Of a stretch of 64,000 nucleotides of DNA, positions 18,178 to 28,006 are shown in pieces. Each line of letters starts with the position of its first letter. Positions within the stretch are counted from its first letter, which is position 1. The notes beneath the pieces were generated by a model, which did not search any database, was not told where the DNA came from, and saw only the letters and a list, made by a program, of their open reading frames with translations. The position numbers were made by a program, and so were the translations under genes. The DNA comes from Bacteroidota bacterium (GTDB lineage: Bacteria; Bacteroidota; Bacteroidia; 2-12-FULL-35-15). The stretch covers positions 28,495 to 92,494 of the forward strand of contig CANJPX010000006.1 in assembly GCA_947476185.1 (NCBI GenBank), read 5' to 3'.

Positions 18178-19449
18178 TCATATTTTTCCTAAAACTTTAT
18201 ACGCCTCAATTTCCAAATTTTCTCTATGCATTGGGTGAGCAATATCGATCAATAATTTCGCTCGTTGTTTCAAATTTTTGGCATACAGATCAGCAATACC
18301 ATATTCGGTAACGACATACCTGGCATGAGCACGAGTTGTAACCACTGCTGCGCCATGTTTAAGGAAGTTTACAATTTTTGATTCGCCCTTATTCGTTTCT
18401 GATGGCAAGGCGATGATTGGTTTTCCGCCTTCCGATAGCATAGCGCCTCGCATAAAATCCATTTGTCCGCCAACGCCAGAATATTGCAACAAACCAATAG
18501 AATCCGCACAAATTTGTCCGAACATATCTACTTCTATTGCTGAATTAATGGCTGTAACTTTTGGATTTTGTCTGATAACAGCAGTATCATTTACATAGCC
18601 AATATCGAGCATGGCTATTTGTTGATTATCATCGATAAAATCATATAACTTTTTTGAACCCATCACTAAGCCGGAAACGATTCTTCCTCTGTGATTTTTT
18701 TTAAATTTTCCTGTGATAACTCCTTTTTGAGTTAATTTCATTAAACCATCCGAAAACATTTCGGTATGTATTCCAAGGTTTTTATGATTAGTAAGACAAC
18801 TTAACACACAGTTAGGAATGCCGCCAACACCCATTTGTAAAGTCGCTCCATCTTCAATTATAGAAGCCACATTTTTACCTATTTGCATTTCTATTTCGGT
18901 TGGTTCGCCATAAATAACCTCATAAATGGGATCATTTACTTCTACAGCATAATCTATTTTACTTATATGAACAACTCCGTCACCGTGCGTTCGAGGCATG
19001 TTGTGATTGATTTGGGCGATAACTATTTTAGCTGATTGCATCGCTGCAAGGCTGCATTCTACAGATACTCCCAGAGAACAATTCCCATGTTTATCAGGAG
19101 GTGATAGATGCATCAATGCAACATCTAGTGGGATTATACCGTTACGAAAGACTCTAGGAATCTCACTATAAAAAATGGGGATATAATCAGCTAAACCACT
19201 TTGCACTGCCTTTCGCACATTATTACTAACAAATAATGCATGATCTTTAAAGTTTTTTTGATACAAAGGGTTTGTAAACGCCGCTTTCCCCTCGATGTGC
19301 ATGTGATATAAATTTACATTTTCTAATTCTGTGTGACGCGCAACCATTGCATCTACTAATCTCTCGGGAGTTGCTACAGCTGAATGTAGGTATACATTAT
19401 CATTTGATTTAATAACTTTTACAGCTTCTTCTGCACTAACAATTTTCAT
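18178..19449 (-). CDS. acetyl-CoA hydrolase/CoA-transferase family (Cat1/4-hydroxybutyrate type)
   Basis: A 423-residue family I CoA-transferase. Visible motifs are 'GDGVVHISKIDYAVEVND', 'LQMGVGGIPNCVL' and the active-site Glu region 'AINSAIEVDMFGQICADS', then 'YSGVGGQMDFMRGAM'. The Glu forms the acyl-glutamyl-CoA intermediate in this family. Likely reactions are acetate:succinyl-CoA, acetate:butyryl-CoA or 4-hydroxybutyrate CoA transfer; the sequence alone does not say which. It is monocistronic, convergent with the nuo operon and divergent from the mtnA-like gene. Confidence 0.85.
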   Translation of the reverse strand: MKIVSAEEAVKVIKSNDNVYLHSAVATPERLVDAMVARHTELENVNLYHMHIEGKAAFTNPLYQKNFKDHALFVSNNVRKAVQSGLADYIPIFYSEIPRVFRNGIIPLDVALMHLSPPDKHGNCSLGVSVECSLAAMQSAKIVIAQINHNMPRTHGDGVVHISKIDYAVEVNDPIYEVIYGEPTEIEMQIGKNVASIIEDGATLQMGVGGIPNCVLSCLTNHKNLGIHTEMFSDGLMKLTQKGVITGKFKKNHRGRIVSGLVMGSKKLYDFIDDNQQIAMLDIGYVNDTAVIRQNPKVTAINSAIEVDMFGQICADSIGLLQYSGVGGQMDFMRGAMLSEGGKPIIALPSETNKGESKIVNFLKHGAAVVTTRAHARYVVTEYGIADLYAKNLKQRAKLLIDIAHPMHRENLEIEAYKVLGKI

Positions 19450-19629
19450 AAAATATAATTTTAATTGTTTGATTCTATTTTAATACAAAGTAACTGAAAA
19501 TATGCGTTATTAAATCGTAAAATTGCATTTTTGAAATACAATTATTGTTCATTTGCGTTATATTTTTTCAAGTTTATGAATTCGCATAATATTGCGATAT
19601 TTGCTAAATAATTTCATCAATATTTTAGC

Positions 19630-20736
19630 ATGAAGGTTGAAGGGGAAAATTACAGAACAATTTGGTTGAATCATGAAGATAATAACATAGTTAGTGTTAT
19701 TGATCAACGTTTTTTACCTCATAAATTTATTATTGAAAATTTATCTTCTGTAAATCAAGTTGCTACTGCATTAATCGATATGCATGTTAGAGGAGCCGGA
19801 CTAATAGGAGCTGTGGCTGCCTATGGAATGTATCTTGCTGCAATCGAATCAAAAGGATCTCCGGATTTCACAAAAAATCTAATTCGTTGTGCAATTGTTT
19901 TAAAATCTACGAGGCCCACTGCCGTTAATTTAGAATGGGCTGTTGATCGTCAATTGCTGGCAATTTCCAAAGGAACATCAGCTGACGAAAAAATTTCAAT
20001 TGCAAAAGCTACTGCCTTACTTATTGCCGATGAAGATGTTGACCATTGCAAAAGCATTGGTGAGCATGGCGTGAATATTATAGATACGATCAGTAAAGCA
20101 AAGAAGGGGGCGGTTGTAAATATTTTAACACATTGCAATGCAGGTTGGTTGGCATTTGTAGATCATGGATCTGCGACTTCGCCTATTTATGAAGCTCAGA
20201 AGCGAGGGATCAAGGTTCATGTATGGGTTGATGAAACGCGGCCACGCAACCAGGGTGCTAGTTTAACCGCTTGGGAGTTGTTACAACAAGGAATACCACA
20301 TACAGTTATTGCTGATAATACTGGCGGACATTTAATGCAGCATGGGTTTGTTGATATGGTAATTACCGGTGCCGACAGAGTGACCAGAGCAGGTGATGCA
20401 GCAAATAAAATTGGCACTTATTTAAAAGCTTTAGCAGCGTCAGATAATAAAATACCTTTTTATGTCGCATTGCCATCTTCAACTTTCGATTGGAATATCC
20501 GTGACGGAATGAAAGATATTCAAATAGAACAAAGAAATTCAGATGAGGTAAAATATATGCAAGGATTGTGTGATGGAGAATTGAAAACTATTTTAGTTAC
20601 CCCTTTTGATAGTCCGGCTATTAATTATGGTTTTGATGTTACCCCTGCACGCCTTATCACCGGATTAATTACGGAGCGAGGGATTTGTGAAGCGAAAGAA
20701 AAGTCTATTTTGGATCTATTTCCTGAAAAATTATAG
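19630..20736 (+). CDS. mtnA: MtnA-like aldose-1-phosphate isomerase
   Basis: A 368-residue member of the eIF2B-alpha/MtnA family, S-methyl-5-thioribose-1-phosphate isomerase type: 'MHVRGAGLIGAVAAYGMYLA', 'STRPTAVNLEWAVDRQL', the catalytic Cys in 'NILTHCNAGWLAFVDHGSA' and the Asp in 'ITGADRVTRAGDAANKIGTY'. It opens an aldose-1-phosphate to the ketose-1-phosphate. One base downstream is a class II aldolase gene, so the pair may form the 5'-deoxyadenosine/methylthioadenosine salvage route (DHAP shunt) in which the substrate is 5-deoxyribose- or methylthioribose-1-phosphate. No kinase or phosphorylase is next to it. Confidence 0.88.
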   Translation: MKVEGENYRTIWLNHEDNNIVSVIDQRFLPHKFIIENLSSVNQVATALIDMHVRGAGLIGAVAAYGMYLAAIESKGSPDFTKNLIRCAIVLKSTRPTAVNLEWAVDRQLLAISKGTSADEKISIAKATALLIADEDVDHCKSIGEHGVNIIDTISKAKKGAVVNILTHCNAGWLAFVDHGSATSPIYEAQKRGIKVHVWVDETRPRNQGASLTAWELLQQGIPHTVIADNTGGHLMQHGFVDMVITGADRVTRAGDAANKIGTYLKALAASDNKIPFYVALPSSTFDWNIRDGMKDIQIEQRNSDEVKYMQGLCDGELKTILVTPFDSPAINYGFDVTPARLITGLITERGICEAKEKSILDLFPEKL

Positions 20737-20737
20737 A

Positions 20738-21328
20738 ATGAAAGAAACAGGAGTTGTAAAATTTAATTGTTCTTGGATAAAAGACGCTCCTTTGAGTTCG
20801 GAATTATTAGCGGACTTGAATTTGTGGCGTGATAAAATGTATGGTCTTGGTTTTATAGGTGTGTATGATGATGGTATCGGATATGGAAACATGAGTGTTC
20901 GTGCCGAAGGAAAACAATTTATTATAACCGGATCCGGAACAGGTAAATATAAAAGTCTTTCAAATGAACACTATACTAAAGTTGTCGATTACGATTTAGA
21001 GAAAAACAGTTTAACTGCAGTCGGTCCGGTCATAGCCTCTTCTGAGTCATTGTCTCATGCTATTATTTATGAAAGAAATAAAAATGTAAATGCAGTAATT
21101 CATATTCACAATTTATTTTTGTGGAAGAAATTATTAGATAAGATTCCTACAACTAATAAAAGTATTGAATATGGTACTCCTGACATGGCAAAAGAGATCC
21201 TGCGATTATTTGATGAAACAAAAGTTGCCGAAATACAAATGTTGGTTATGGCGGGACATGAAGAAGGATTAATTTCTTTTGGAAAGGATTTACATGAAGC
21301 CGGCAATCAACTATTAAATGTACTTTGA
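20738..21328 (+). CDS. class II aldolase/adducin family protein
   Basis: A 196-residue protein starting at the ATG at 20738, one base after the mtnA stop (the ORF track extends upstream to a GTG at 20687 inside mtnA). It shows the class II aldolase pattern: 'GYGNMSVRAEGKQFIITGSG' at the phosphate site and 'AVIHIHNLFLW' with the HxH zinc ligands; a third His is likely in 'VMAGHEEGLISFG'. With MtnA it may split a (deoxy/methylthio)ribulose-1-phosphate into DHAP and a small aldehyde (inference). Its TGA overlaps the ATG of the next gene, so the three are translationally coupled. Confidence 0.75.
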   Translation: MKETGVVKFNCSWIKDAPLSSELLADLNLWRDKMYGLGFIGVYDDGIGYGNMSVRAEGKQFIITGSGTGKYKSLSNEHYTKVVDYDLEKNSLTAVGPVIASSESLSHAIIYERNKNVNAVIHIHNLFLWKKLLDKIPTTNKSIEYGTPDMAKEILRLFDETKVAEIQMLVMAGHEEGLISFGKDLHEAGNQLLNVL

Positions 21329-22269
21329 TGCTTTTTCCTGGCAATAGATCATATAATGATTATAGTTCATTTATTAAAAGAAATTTTGATCAACGTGTTC
21401 AGAAAATTTCTTTAAATACAGGATTTACTTGTCCGAACAGAGATGGAACAAAAGGTATAGGCGGGTGTACTTATTGTAATAATAATACATTTAGTCCTGA
21501 TTATTGTAAGCCAGCAAAATCTATTACACAGCAGATGGAGGAGGGCATTTCTTTTTTTTCAAAAAAATACAAAACACAAAAATATTTTGCTTATTTCCAA
21601 TCTTACACAAATACATATTCGGATATTGACCTGTTGAGAAGGATGTATTTGGAAGCCGTTGATTATCCAGGTGTCATAGGCTTGGTTATTGGCACCAGAC
21701 CGGATTGTATCAATGAAGAAATTGTGGATATACTTTCTGAAATATCCAAAAAGGTTTTTGTCTCACTCGAATTTGGTGTTGAAAGTACATTAAACAGGAC
21801 TTTGAGTTTAATAAACAGATGTCATACCTTTGAGGAAACCGCTGCTGCTTATGAATTAGCTTCAAATAAGGGACTGCATTTAGGAGCGCATATGATCCTG
21901 AATCTGCCTGGAGAAAGTAGAGAAGATATCCTAAATCATGCAAAAGAATTATCAAAGCTTCCTATCAATACTTTGAAGATTCACCAATTGCAGATTGTGA
22001 AACATACCGTAATGGCGATTCAGTTTAAAGAAACTCCAGAAATGTTTAACCTTTTGAATTTGGAGGAATATGTTGAATTGATTTCAAATTTTGTTGGTCT
22101 TTTACGTCCGGATATCATCATAGATAGATTTATAAGTGAGTCTCCAAAACATTTACTGATCGCTCCTGATTGGGGTGGGATAAAAAACTTTGAAATAGTT
22201 GATAAAATTGAAAAGAAACTTTTGGAAAAGAATTCGTGGCAAGGGAAATATTATTCTCCTGTTAATTGA
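21328..22269 (+). CDS. radical SAM protein, YhcC/TIGR01212-like
   Basis: A 313-residue radical SAM enzyme. The start ATG at 21328 overlaps the aldolase stop codon. The [4Fe-4S] motif is the variant of this family, 'CPNRDGTKGIGGCTYCNN', in which the first Cys is separated from the CxxC by a longer loop; 'EFGVESTLNRTL' and 'HMILNLPGESREDI' are also typical. The family has been implicated in tRNA or other modification in other bacteria, with no firmly known substrate I can name. Coupling to the mtnA-like and aldolase genes is suggestive because radical SAM enzymes make 5'-deoxyadenosine, which such a salvage route removes. Confidence 0.85.
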   Translation: MLFPGNRSYNDYSSFIKRNFDQRVQKISLNTGFTCPNRDGTKGIGGCTYCNNNTFSPDYCKPAKSITQQMEEGISFFSKKYKTQKYFAYFQSYTNTYSDIDLLRRMYLEAVDYPGVIGLVIGTRPDCINEEIVDILSEISKKVFVSLEFGVESTLNRTLSLINRCHTFEETAAAYELASNKGLHLGAHMILNLPGESREDILNHAKELSKLPINTLKIHQLQIVKHTVMAIQFKETPEMFNLLNLEEYVELISNFVGLLRPDIIIDRFISESPKHLLIAPDWGGIKNFEIVDKIEKKLLEKNSWQGKYYSPVN

Positions 22270-22305
22270 TAATTTTATTATTTGTAATCTGTGTAAAAAA
22301 TAATT

Positions 22306-23160
22306 ATGAAAAATAGTAGAGCAGAGATATTTAATTATGTTTTTATCGTATTCGGAAGCTTTTTTTTAGCTTTTGGTGTTGCCGGATTTTTATCTCCGAA
22401 TAATATTGCAACAGGAGGTACAGCTGGTTTAGCAATTGTTTTGCACCATGTCATTAAATTACCTATTGGTGTATTGATGGCTTTAATTAATATTCCATTG
22501 CTTCTTGTAAGTTTAAAGTTCTTAGGTAAAAATTTTGCAATTAAATCTATTGTTTGCATTTTTTTTATTGTCGTTTTTGTTGATTTTTTATCTGAAATAA
22601 TTCATTTGCCGAATTTTAGTAATGATCTTTTATTAGCTACGCTTTATGGTGGAGTAATAATCGGAATTGGATTGGGATTGATATTTAAAGGTGGTGCATC
22701 AGCTGGCGGAGGAACGATATTAGCAAAAATTGTTGCGTCAAAAACAGACATAAAGACCAGTACTGTTGTGCTTATTTTAGATGCCTTGGTGGTAGCTTCT
22801 GCAGGGTTTGTTTTTAGGAGTATTGAGCTTGCGTTATGGAGTTTGATAAGCATCTATGTTGCTTCCAAATTGATTGATACTATTTTAATTGGTGCTCATA
22901 ACCAAAAAATTGTTCACATTTCATCCTCGAAAAATCTGAATGAACTTAGCCATTTAATATCAGAATCTTTAGGTATTTCTGGCACCTTGGTGAATGGCAA
23001 TAGTCTTGGAGCAACCGAAAACAAGGATATTATTTTTATTATGATCGATAAAAATAGGGTGAATGCCTTAAAACAAATAGTGGCAGCTTATGATGAAAAT
23101 GTAAAAATGATCGTGATGGAGGCAACTGAAATATTGGGTAAGGAGAGTAATAGTATTTAA
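22306..23160 (+). CDS. YitT family membrane protein
   Basis: A 284-residue protein with five to six membrane helices at the N-terminus ('GFLSPNNIATGGTAGLAIVL', 'GVIIGIGLGLIFKGGASAGG') and a cytoplasmic C-terminal DUF2179-type domain (about 205-284, 'ESLGISGTLVNGNSLGATENK'). This is the standard YitT architecture. Function of the family is not known; transport of a small solute has been proposed. It follows the radical SAM gene by 36 bases and converges with the histidine kinase. Confidence 0.85.
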   Translation: MKNSRAEIFNYVFIVFGSFFLAFGVAGFLSPNNIATGGTAGLAIVLHHVIKLPIGVLMALINIPLLLVSLKFLGKNFAIKSIVCIFFIVVFVDFLSEIIHLPNFSNDLLLATLYGGVIIGIGLGLIFKGGASAGGGTILAKIVASKTDIKTSTVVLILDALVVASAGFVFRSIELALWSLISIYVASKLIDTILIGAHNQKIVHISSSKNLNELSHLISESLGISGTLVNGNSLGATENKDIIFIMIDKNRVNALKQIVAAYDENVKMIVMEATEILGKESNSI

Positions 23161-23201
23161 TCTGCTTTTAAAATAATATTAATACTATTCTTTTCTGAAT
23201 T

Positions 23202-24368
23202 TTATATCTTTTCAATTTCAATATTGTAATAAGTTCCTTTCGAAGTTTTTTCTTTTTCTATCTTACCGTTAAGCTGTTCCACTAAACTTAATATCAATTG
23301 AAATCCTAAGGTCGTGATATCATTTGCGACAAAGTTGTTTTTATATCCTATACCGTTATCGCCTATGCGCAAGGTCAGTTTCATATCACTTTTCTTCTTA
23401 ATACTGATACTGATCTCTCCCTTTTCATTTCCTTTAATGCCGTGCTTTAATGAATTTGTAACGATTTCATTAATTAGTAATCCCAGTGGAATAGCGGTAT
23501 TTATTGTAAAAAATTTCTCTTCGATAACGAGTTTTAATTTGATATTGTTTTCAGGTCCTTTTGTAGAAAATATCAAGGTGTCGATCAACTCAGGTATATA
23601 GGTCGAGAAGTTTATTTTAGACATATCATTTGTCTTATAAAGCATTTCATGGATCTTAGCCATTGATTCAATTCTGTATTTGCTTTGTTGTAATATTTGT
23701 TTTAAAGTCTCATTATTTACAGCTGACGATTGTAGATTTAAGAGACTGCAAATGATTTGCAAATTATTTTTTACTCTGTGATGAATTTCTTTCAGAAGGA
23801 TCTCCTTTTCAGTGATATTCTTCAGGATTACATTTTCAGCTTTCTTTTTTTCTGTAAGATCTCTCCAGATGCAATTGATTAGTGTTTTTCCACTGTGCTT
23901 TAAAGAACATAGCCATACTTCAACCGGAAATTCTTCGTTATTAGATCTTTTATGGATCCATTCAAAATGATTACTCCCATTTTTTATTGCAAGAGCCATC
24001 ATTTCTTCGGCTTTTTCAAAAGATAATCTCCCATCAGGTTGCTTTAGTGGAGACAATTCAGAAGGGTGAGTGTTTAACAGTTCTTTTTTATTTTTATAGC
24101 CAAGCATTTTGACAACAGCTTTGTTGCAGTCAACAAACGTTTCATTCTCTATCACAAGTATTGCATCCCCCGACATTTCGAAGAGTGAACGATATTTGGA
24201 TTCGCTATCTTTTTTAGTTAGATGAGAATTCTTTAAGTGTTTGTTTTCTTTTTTTAGCTTGGATAGCTGCTCTTTAAGGGTGCGAAATTTTACCTCCGCT
24301 TTTCTTTCGGAAATAGAAATCTTCTCTTTTCTTTTTTTAAGAGTGTTTTTCTTTACTTGTTTTTTCAT
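23202..24368 (-). CDS. PAS-domain sensor histidine kinase (HisKA_2 type)
   Basis: A soluble sensor kinase of about 388 residues, preferred start ATG at 24368 (the ORF track uses a GTG four codons upstream). Order: a basic coiled coil (1-60), a PAS domain (about 65-185; 'SLFEMSGDAILVIENETFVDCN'-type core and 'ECHFEWIH'-like contact region), and an HWE/HisKA_2 phospho-acceptor motif 'LLKEIHHRVKNNLQIICSLL' with ATPase domain 'INEIVTNSLKHGIKG' and 'LRIGDNGIGY'. No membrane segment and no partner response regulator are nearby. It lies 40 bases after nifJ on the same strand, so it might sense a signal linked to that operon. Confidence 0.85.
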   Translation of the reverse strand: MKKQVKKNTLKKRKEKISISERKAEVKFRTLKEQLSKLKKENKHLKNSHLTKKDSESKYRSLFEMSGDAILVIENETFVDCNKAVVKMLGYKNKKELLNTHPSELSPLKQPDGRLSFEKAEEMMALAIKNGSNHFEWIHKRSNNEEFPVEVWLCSLKHSGKTLINCIWRDLTEKKKAENVILKNITEKEILLKEIHHRVKNNLQIICSLLNLQSSAVNNETLKQILQQSKYRIESMAKIHEMLYKTNDMSKINFSTYIPELIDTLIFSTKGPENNIKLKLVIEEKFFTINTAIPLGLLINEIVTNSLKHGIKGNEKGEISISIKKKSDMKLTLRIGDNGIGYKNNFVANDITTLGFQLILSLVEQLNGKIEKEKTSKGTYYNIEIEKI

Positions 24369-24407
24369 TAATAATTGCACAAATCTTTTTATTCTTGAAC
24401 TCTCATT

Positions 24408-27400
24408 CTATAAAGATTTTAATGCATTTAGACGTTCCCAGTGGTCGCTAATACCTTGCTCTGCAAGTGCTAACAATTTTTCTGCGTTTTCAGGATCTTG
24501 TCTTGTTAAAATACTGAAACGGGTTTCGTTGTAAAGGAATTCTTTTAACGGTAAGGAAGGTTCTTTACAATCAATTGTAAATCTTTCTCCTCTAGCTTTT
24601 AAAGGGTTGTAACGGAACAATGGCCAGTATCCTGATTTTACAGCATTTACCTGATGTTCTGCACCATGTACCATGTCGTAACCATGCGCGATACAATGGC
24701 TATATGCTATGATAATTGATGTTCCTGGAAATGCTTCTGCTTCCTGAATTGTTTTAATTGTATGCGCATCATTTGCGCCCATTGCTATCTGAGCAACAAA
24801 AGCGGAGCCATGGGCAATTGCTTGTAATGCTAAGTCTTTTTTGCCATTTGCTTTTCCATTTACAGAAAACTTTGCACTCGCTCCAATTGGTGTTGACTTG
24901 GATTTTTGTCCGCCTGTATTTGAATACACTTCAGTATCAAGAACAATGATATTTACGTTTTCACCTGTTGACAGTACATGGTCTAAGCCGCCAAAACCAA
25001 TATCATAGGCCCAGCCGTCGCCGCCAATTATCCAATGTGATTTTTTTGCTAAATGATCTGCAAGGAAAGTTAATTGTTTCATTGCAAAATTTGTATTAGG
25101 AGCAATACGTTCACGAAGAATTTTTATTCTCTCTCTTTGTTGGCGTACTCCATCTTCACTGCTTTGGTCAGCATTTAATATTTCATCCACAAAACTTTCT
25201 CCAACTGTGTTCCGAATACTATTTAAAAGTGTTTTTGCTATATCGGACTTTTTGTCGTAAGCCATCTTTATTCCAAGACCAAATTCTGCATTGTCTTCAA
25301 ATAATGAATTAGCCCATGCCGGCCCACAGCCATCATTGTTGGTAGCCCAAGGAGTACTTGGTAAATTTCCTCCGTATATCGAAGAACATCCTGTTGCATT
25401 TGCAACTACCATTTTGTCACCATATAGTTGTGATAATAATTTTACATAAGGTGTTTCACCACAACCGGAACAAGCACCTGAAAACTCAAACAATGGTTGT
25501 AATAATTGTGTTCCTTTTACTGTATTTTTATTTACACGTGAACGATCGATCTCCGGAAGTGATAAAAAGAAATCCCAATTTTTGATTTCTTGTTCTTTTA
25601 TCGGAAGTTGATGAACCATATTGATCGCTTTATGTCCCGGTGCAGTTTTACTTTCAATAGGACAATACTCTACGCATAAATTACATCCTGTGCAATCTTC
25701 AACAGCTACTTGTAACGTGTAGGCCTCGTTTTCTTTCACAAATTCTTTTCCGATAGGAGGAATGTGCTTGAAATCTACTGGTGCGCTTGATAATTTATCT
25801 TTATCATAAACTTTACAACGTATGGCTGCATGCGGACAGATCAAGAAACATTTTCCACATTGAGAGCATAATTCTGCATCCCATTCCGGAACTTTATCCG
25901 CAATATTTCTTTTTTCCCATTGAGTTGTTGCCACGGGATAAGTTCCATCTATTGGGAAAGCACTTACTGGCAATTCATCTCCTTGAAATGACATTATTTT
26001 TGCTAATACATCTTTAACAAAAGTTGGTGCATTATCGGCTACCATTTTTTCACTTTCGATGTTACCTGTTTTATATTGCGAATAATCAATTTGGTGAAGA
26101 TTTTCAATTGCTTTGTCAACAGCCTCATAATTTTTCAAGACAACTTTTTCTCCTTTGTCTGAATATGTCTTTTTGATGGCATCTTTGATTCGTTGAATGG
26201 CATCTTCTTTGGTAAGAATTCCGGCAATAGCGAAGAAACAAGTTTGTAAAATTGTATTTACTCTGTTTCCCATTCCTGCTTCACGTGCTACTTTCGATGC
26301 ATCTACTACATAGAAATTTATTTTTTTTGTGATGATCTCTTCCTGAATATGCTTAGGTAGTTTTTGCCATACATCTTCTTTAGCGAATGGTGCGTTCAAT
26401 AAAAATGTAGCCCCTTCTTCAGCATCTTTTAATATGTCGTATTTGTTGATGAAGTTAAATTGGTGACATGCAATAAAATTTGCGGAGCTGACCAAATAAG
26501 TAGAAAGTATTGGGTTTTTACCGAATCGTAAATGTGATACTGTAAGTGAACCTGATTTTTTAGAATCGTAAACAAAATATCCTTGAACATAATTATCGGT
26601 TGTTTCACCAATTATTTTGATTGAATTTTTATTTGCACTCACTGTTCCATCTGCTCCTAAACCGTAAAATAATCCGCGGAATAAATGTTGTTTTTCTAAG
26701 GAGAATGTTTTGTCGTACCCCAAACTTAAATTGGTAATATCATCTTCAATACCAACGGTAAAATGTTTTTTAGAAATACTTTCATTCAATTCATTATAAA
26801 TTGCGTGCACCATGGATGGTGTGAATTCTTTTGATGCAAGTCCATAACGACCACCAATTATTTTCAATTTTTCTCCTGTCCATTCTTCAGCGATCGCTGA
26901 AACTACATCCAGATATAAAGGTTCTCCTATACTTCCTGGTTCTTTGCAACGATCGAGCACTGCAATTTTTTTCACTGATTTCGGAATAGCATTTACAAAG
27001 GCTTTTGCATCCAAGGGACGAAACAACCTTACGTACACATATCCTACTTTTTCTCCTTTGGTGTTTAAATGGTCCATCATTTCATGAACAGTGTTTGCAC
27101 CGGAACCCATAATAACAATGATGCGGTCAGGAGTTGCATGCCCGAAATATTCATAGAGTTTATATTCTCTTCCGGTAAGTTCTGCAAAATGTTTCATTGC
27201 GTCATTCACAGCAATTGGTACATTTAAATAATATTTATTTGAGGCTTCACGCCCTTGGAAAAATACATCCGGATTTTGTGCTGTTCCCCTGATAGAAGGG
27301 TTTTCTGTTGACATAGCACGACTGCGAAGGGTTAAAAGATCGCCTTCATCAATCATGTTTAAAATTACTTCATCAGGTATTACATTAACCTTCATCAGTT

Positions 27401-27941
27401 CATGAGAAGTTCTGAAACCATCAAAGATATTCATGAAAGGAACTTTTGATCGGAGCGAAGAAGTTTGCGCGATCATTGCCATATCCATTGCTTCTTGCGC
27501 ATTGCGACCGAAAAGCATTCCCCAGCCTGTTTGACGAACTGACATAACATCGGAGTGATCACCAAAAATTGAAAGGGCATGTGTTGCTAAAGTACGCGCT
27601 GCAATTTGAAAAACTGTCGGAGTTAATTCACCTGCAATTTTGTACATATTTGGGATCATTAACAATAACCCTTGTGAGCAAGTAAATGTGGATGCCAGAG
27701 CTCCTCCTTGTAATGCACCATGAACAGCACCTGCGGCACCTGCTTCACTTTGCATTTCCATTATTCTAGGCACTTCTCCAAATATATTTTTCTGCCCATC
27801 TGCTGACCATTCATCACAAAATTCGCCCATCGTTGATGAAGGAGTGATAGGGTAAATAGCGCAAACTTCACTCGTTTTATAAGCAATATAGGCGGCAGCC
27901 TCGTTGCCATCCATTATTTTTGTTTTCACTTTCATAATCAT
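24408..27941 (-). CDS. nifJ: pyruvate:ferredoxin (flavodoxin) oxidoreductase
   Basis: A 1177-residue single-chain PFOR, full length. Order: pyrimidine-binding domain with 'AIYPITPSSTMGEFCDEW', CoA and gamma domains, two [4Fe-4S] motifs 'CSQCGKCFLICPHAAIRC' and 'CTGCNLCVEYCP' (about 690-760), then the TPP-binding part with 'FSGACSGCGETPYVKL', 'GDGWAYDIGFGGLDHVL' and 'YSNTGGQKSKST'. It oxidises pyruvate with CoA to acetyl-CoA and CO2, reducing ferredoxin. Two ATGs (27941 and 27935) are possible starts. It follows the hemerythrin gene by 65 bases in the same direction. Confidence 0.96.
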   Translation of the reverse strand: MIMKVKTKIMDGNEAAAYIAYKTSEVCAIYPITPSSTMGEFCDEWSADGQKNIFGEVPRIMEMQSEAGAAGAVHGALQGGALASTFTCSQGLLLMIPNMYKIAGELTPTVFQIAARTLATHALSIFGDHSDVMSVRQTGWGMLFGRNAQEAMDMAMIAQTSSLRSKVPFMNIFDGFRTSHELMKVNVIPDEVILNMIDEGDLLTLRSRAMSTENPSIRGTAQNPDVFFQGREASNKYYLNVPIAVNDAMKHFAELTGREYKLYEYFGHATPDRIIVIMGSGANTVHEMMDHLNTKGEKVGYVYVRLFRPLDAKAFVNAIPKSVKKIAVLDRCKEPGSIGEPLYLDVVSAIAEEWTGEKLKIIGGRYGLASKEFTPSMVHAIYNELNESISKKHFTVGIEDDITNLSLGYDKTFSLEKQHLFRGLFYGLGADGTVSANKNSIKIIGETTDNYVQGYFVYDSKKSGSLTVSHLRFGKNPILSTYLVSSANFIACHQFNFINKYDILKDAEEGATFLLNAPFAKEDVWQKLPKHIQEEIITKKINFYVVDASKVAREAGMGNRVNTILQTCFFAIAGILTKEDAIQRIKDAIKKTYSDKGEKVVLKNYEAVDKAIENLHQIDYSQYKTGNIESEKMVADNAPTFVKDVLAKIMSFQGDELPVSAFPIDGTYPVATTQWEKRNIADKVPEWDAELCSQCGKCFLICPHAAIRCKVYDKDKLSSAPVDFKHIPPIGKEFVKENEAYTLQVAVEDCTGCNLCVEYCPIESKTAPGHKAINMVHQLPIKEQEIKNWDFFLSLPEIDRSRVNKNTVKGTQLLQPLFEFSGACSGCGETPYVKLLSQLYGDKMVVANATGCSSIYGGNLPSTPWATNNDGCGPAWANSLFEDNAEFGLGIKMAYDKKSDIAKTLLNSIRNTVGESFVDEILNADQSSEDGVRQQRERIKILRERIAPNTNFAMKQLTFLADHLAKKSHWIIGGDGWAYDIGFGGLDHVLSTGENVNIIVLDTEVYSNTGGQKSKSTPIGASAKFSVNGKANGKKDLALQAIAHGSAFVAQIAMGANDAHTIKTIQEAEAFPGTSIIIAYSHCIAHGYDMVHGAEHQVNAVKSGYWPLFRYNPLKARGERFTIDCKEPSLPLKEFLYNETRFSILTRQDPENAEKLLALAEQGISDHWERLNALKSL

Positions 27942-28006
27942 TTTATTTTAAACAAATTCTATTCTTTGTGCATTATATTTTTCTGTCAGCACTTTTCAGT
28001 TATTCA

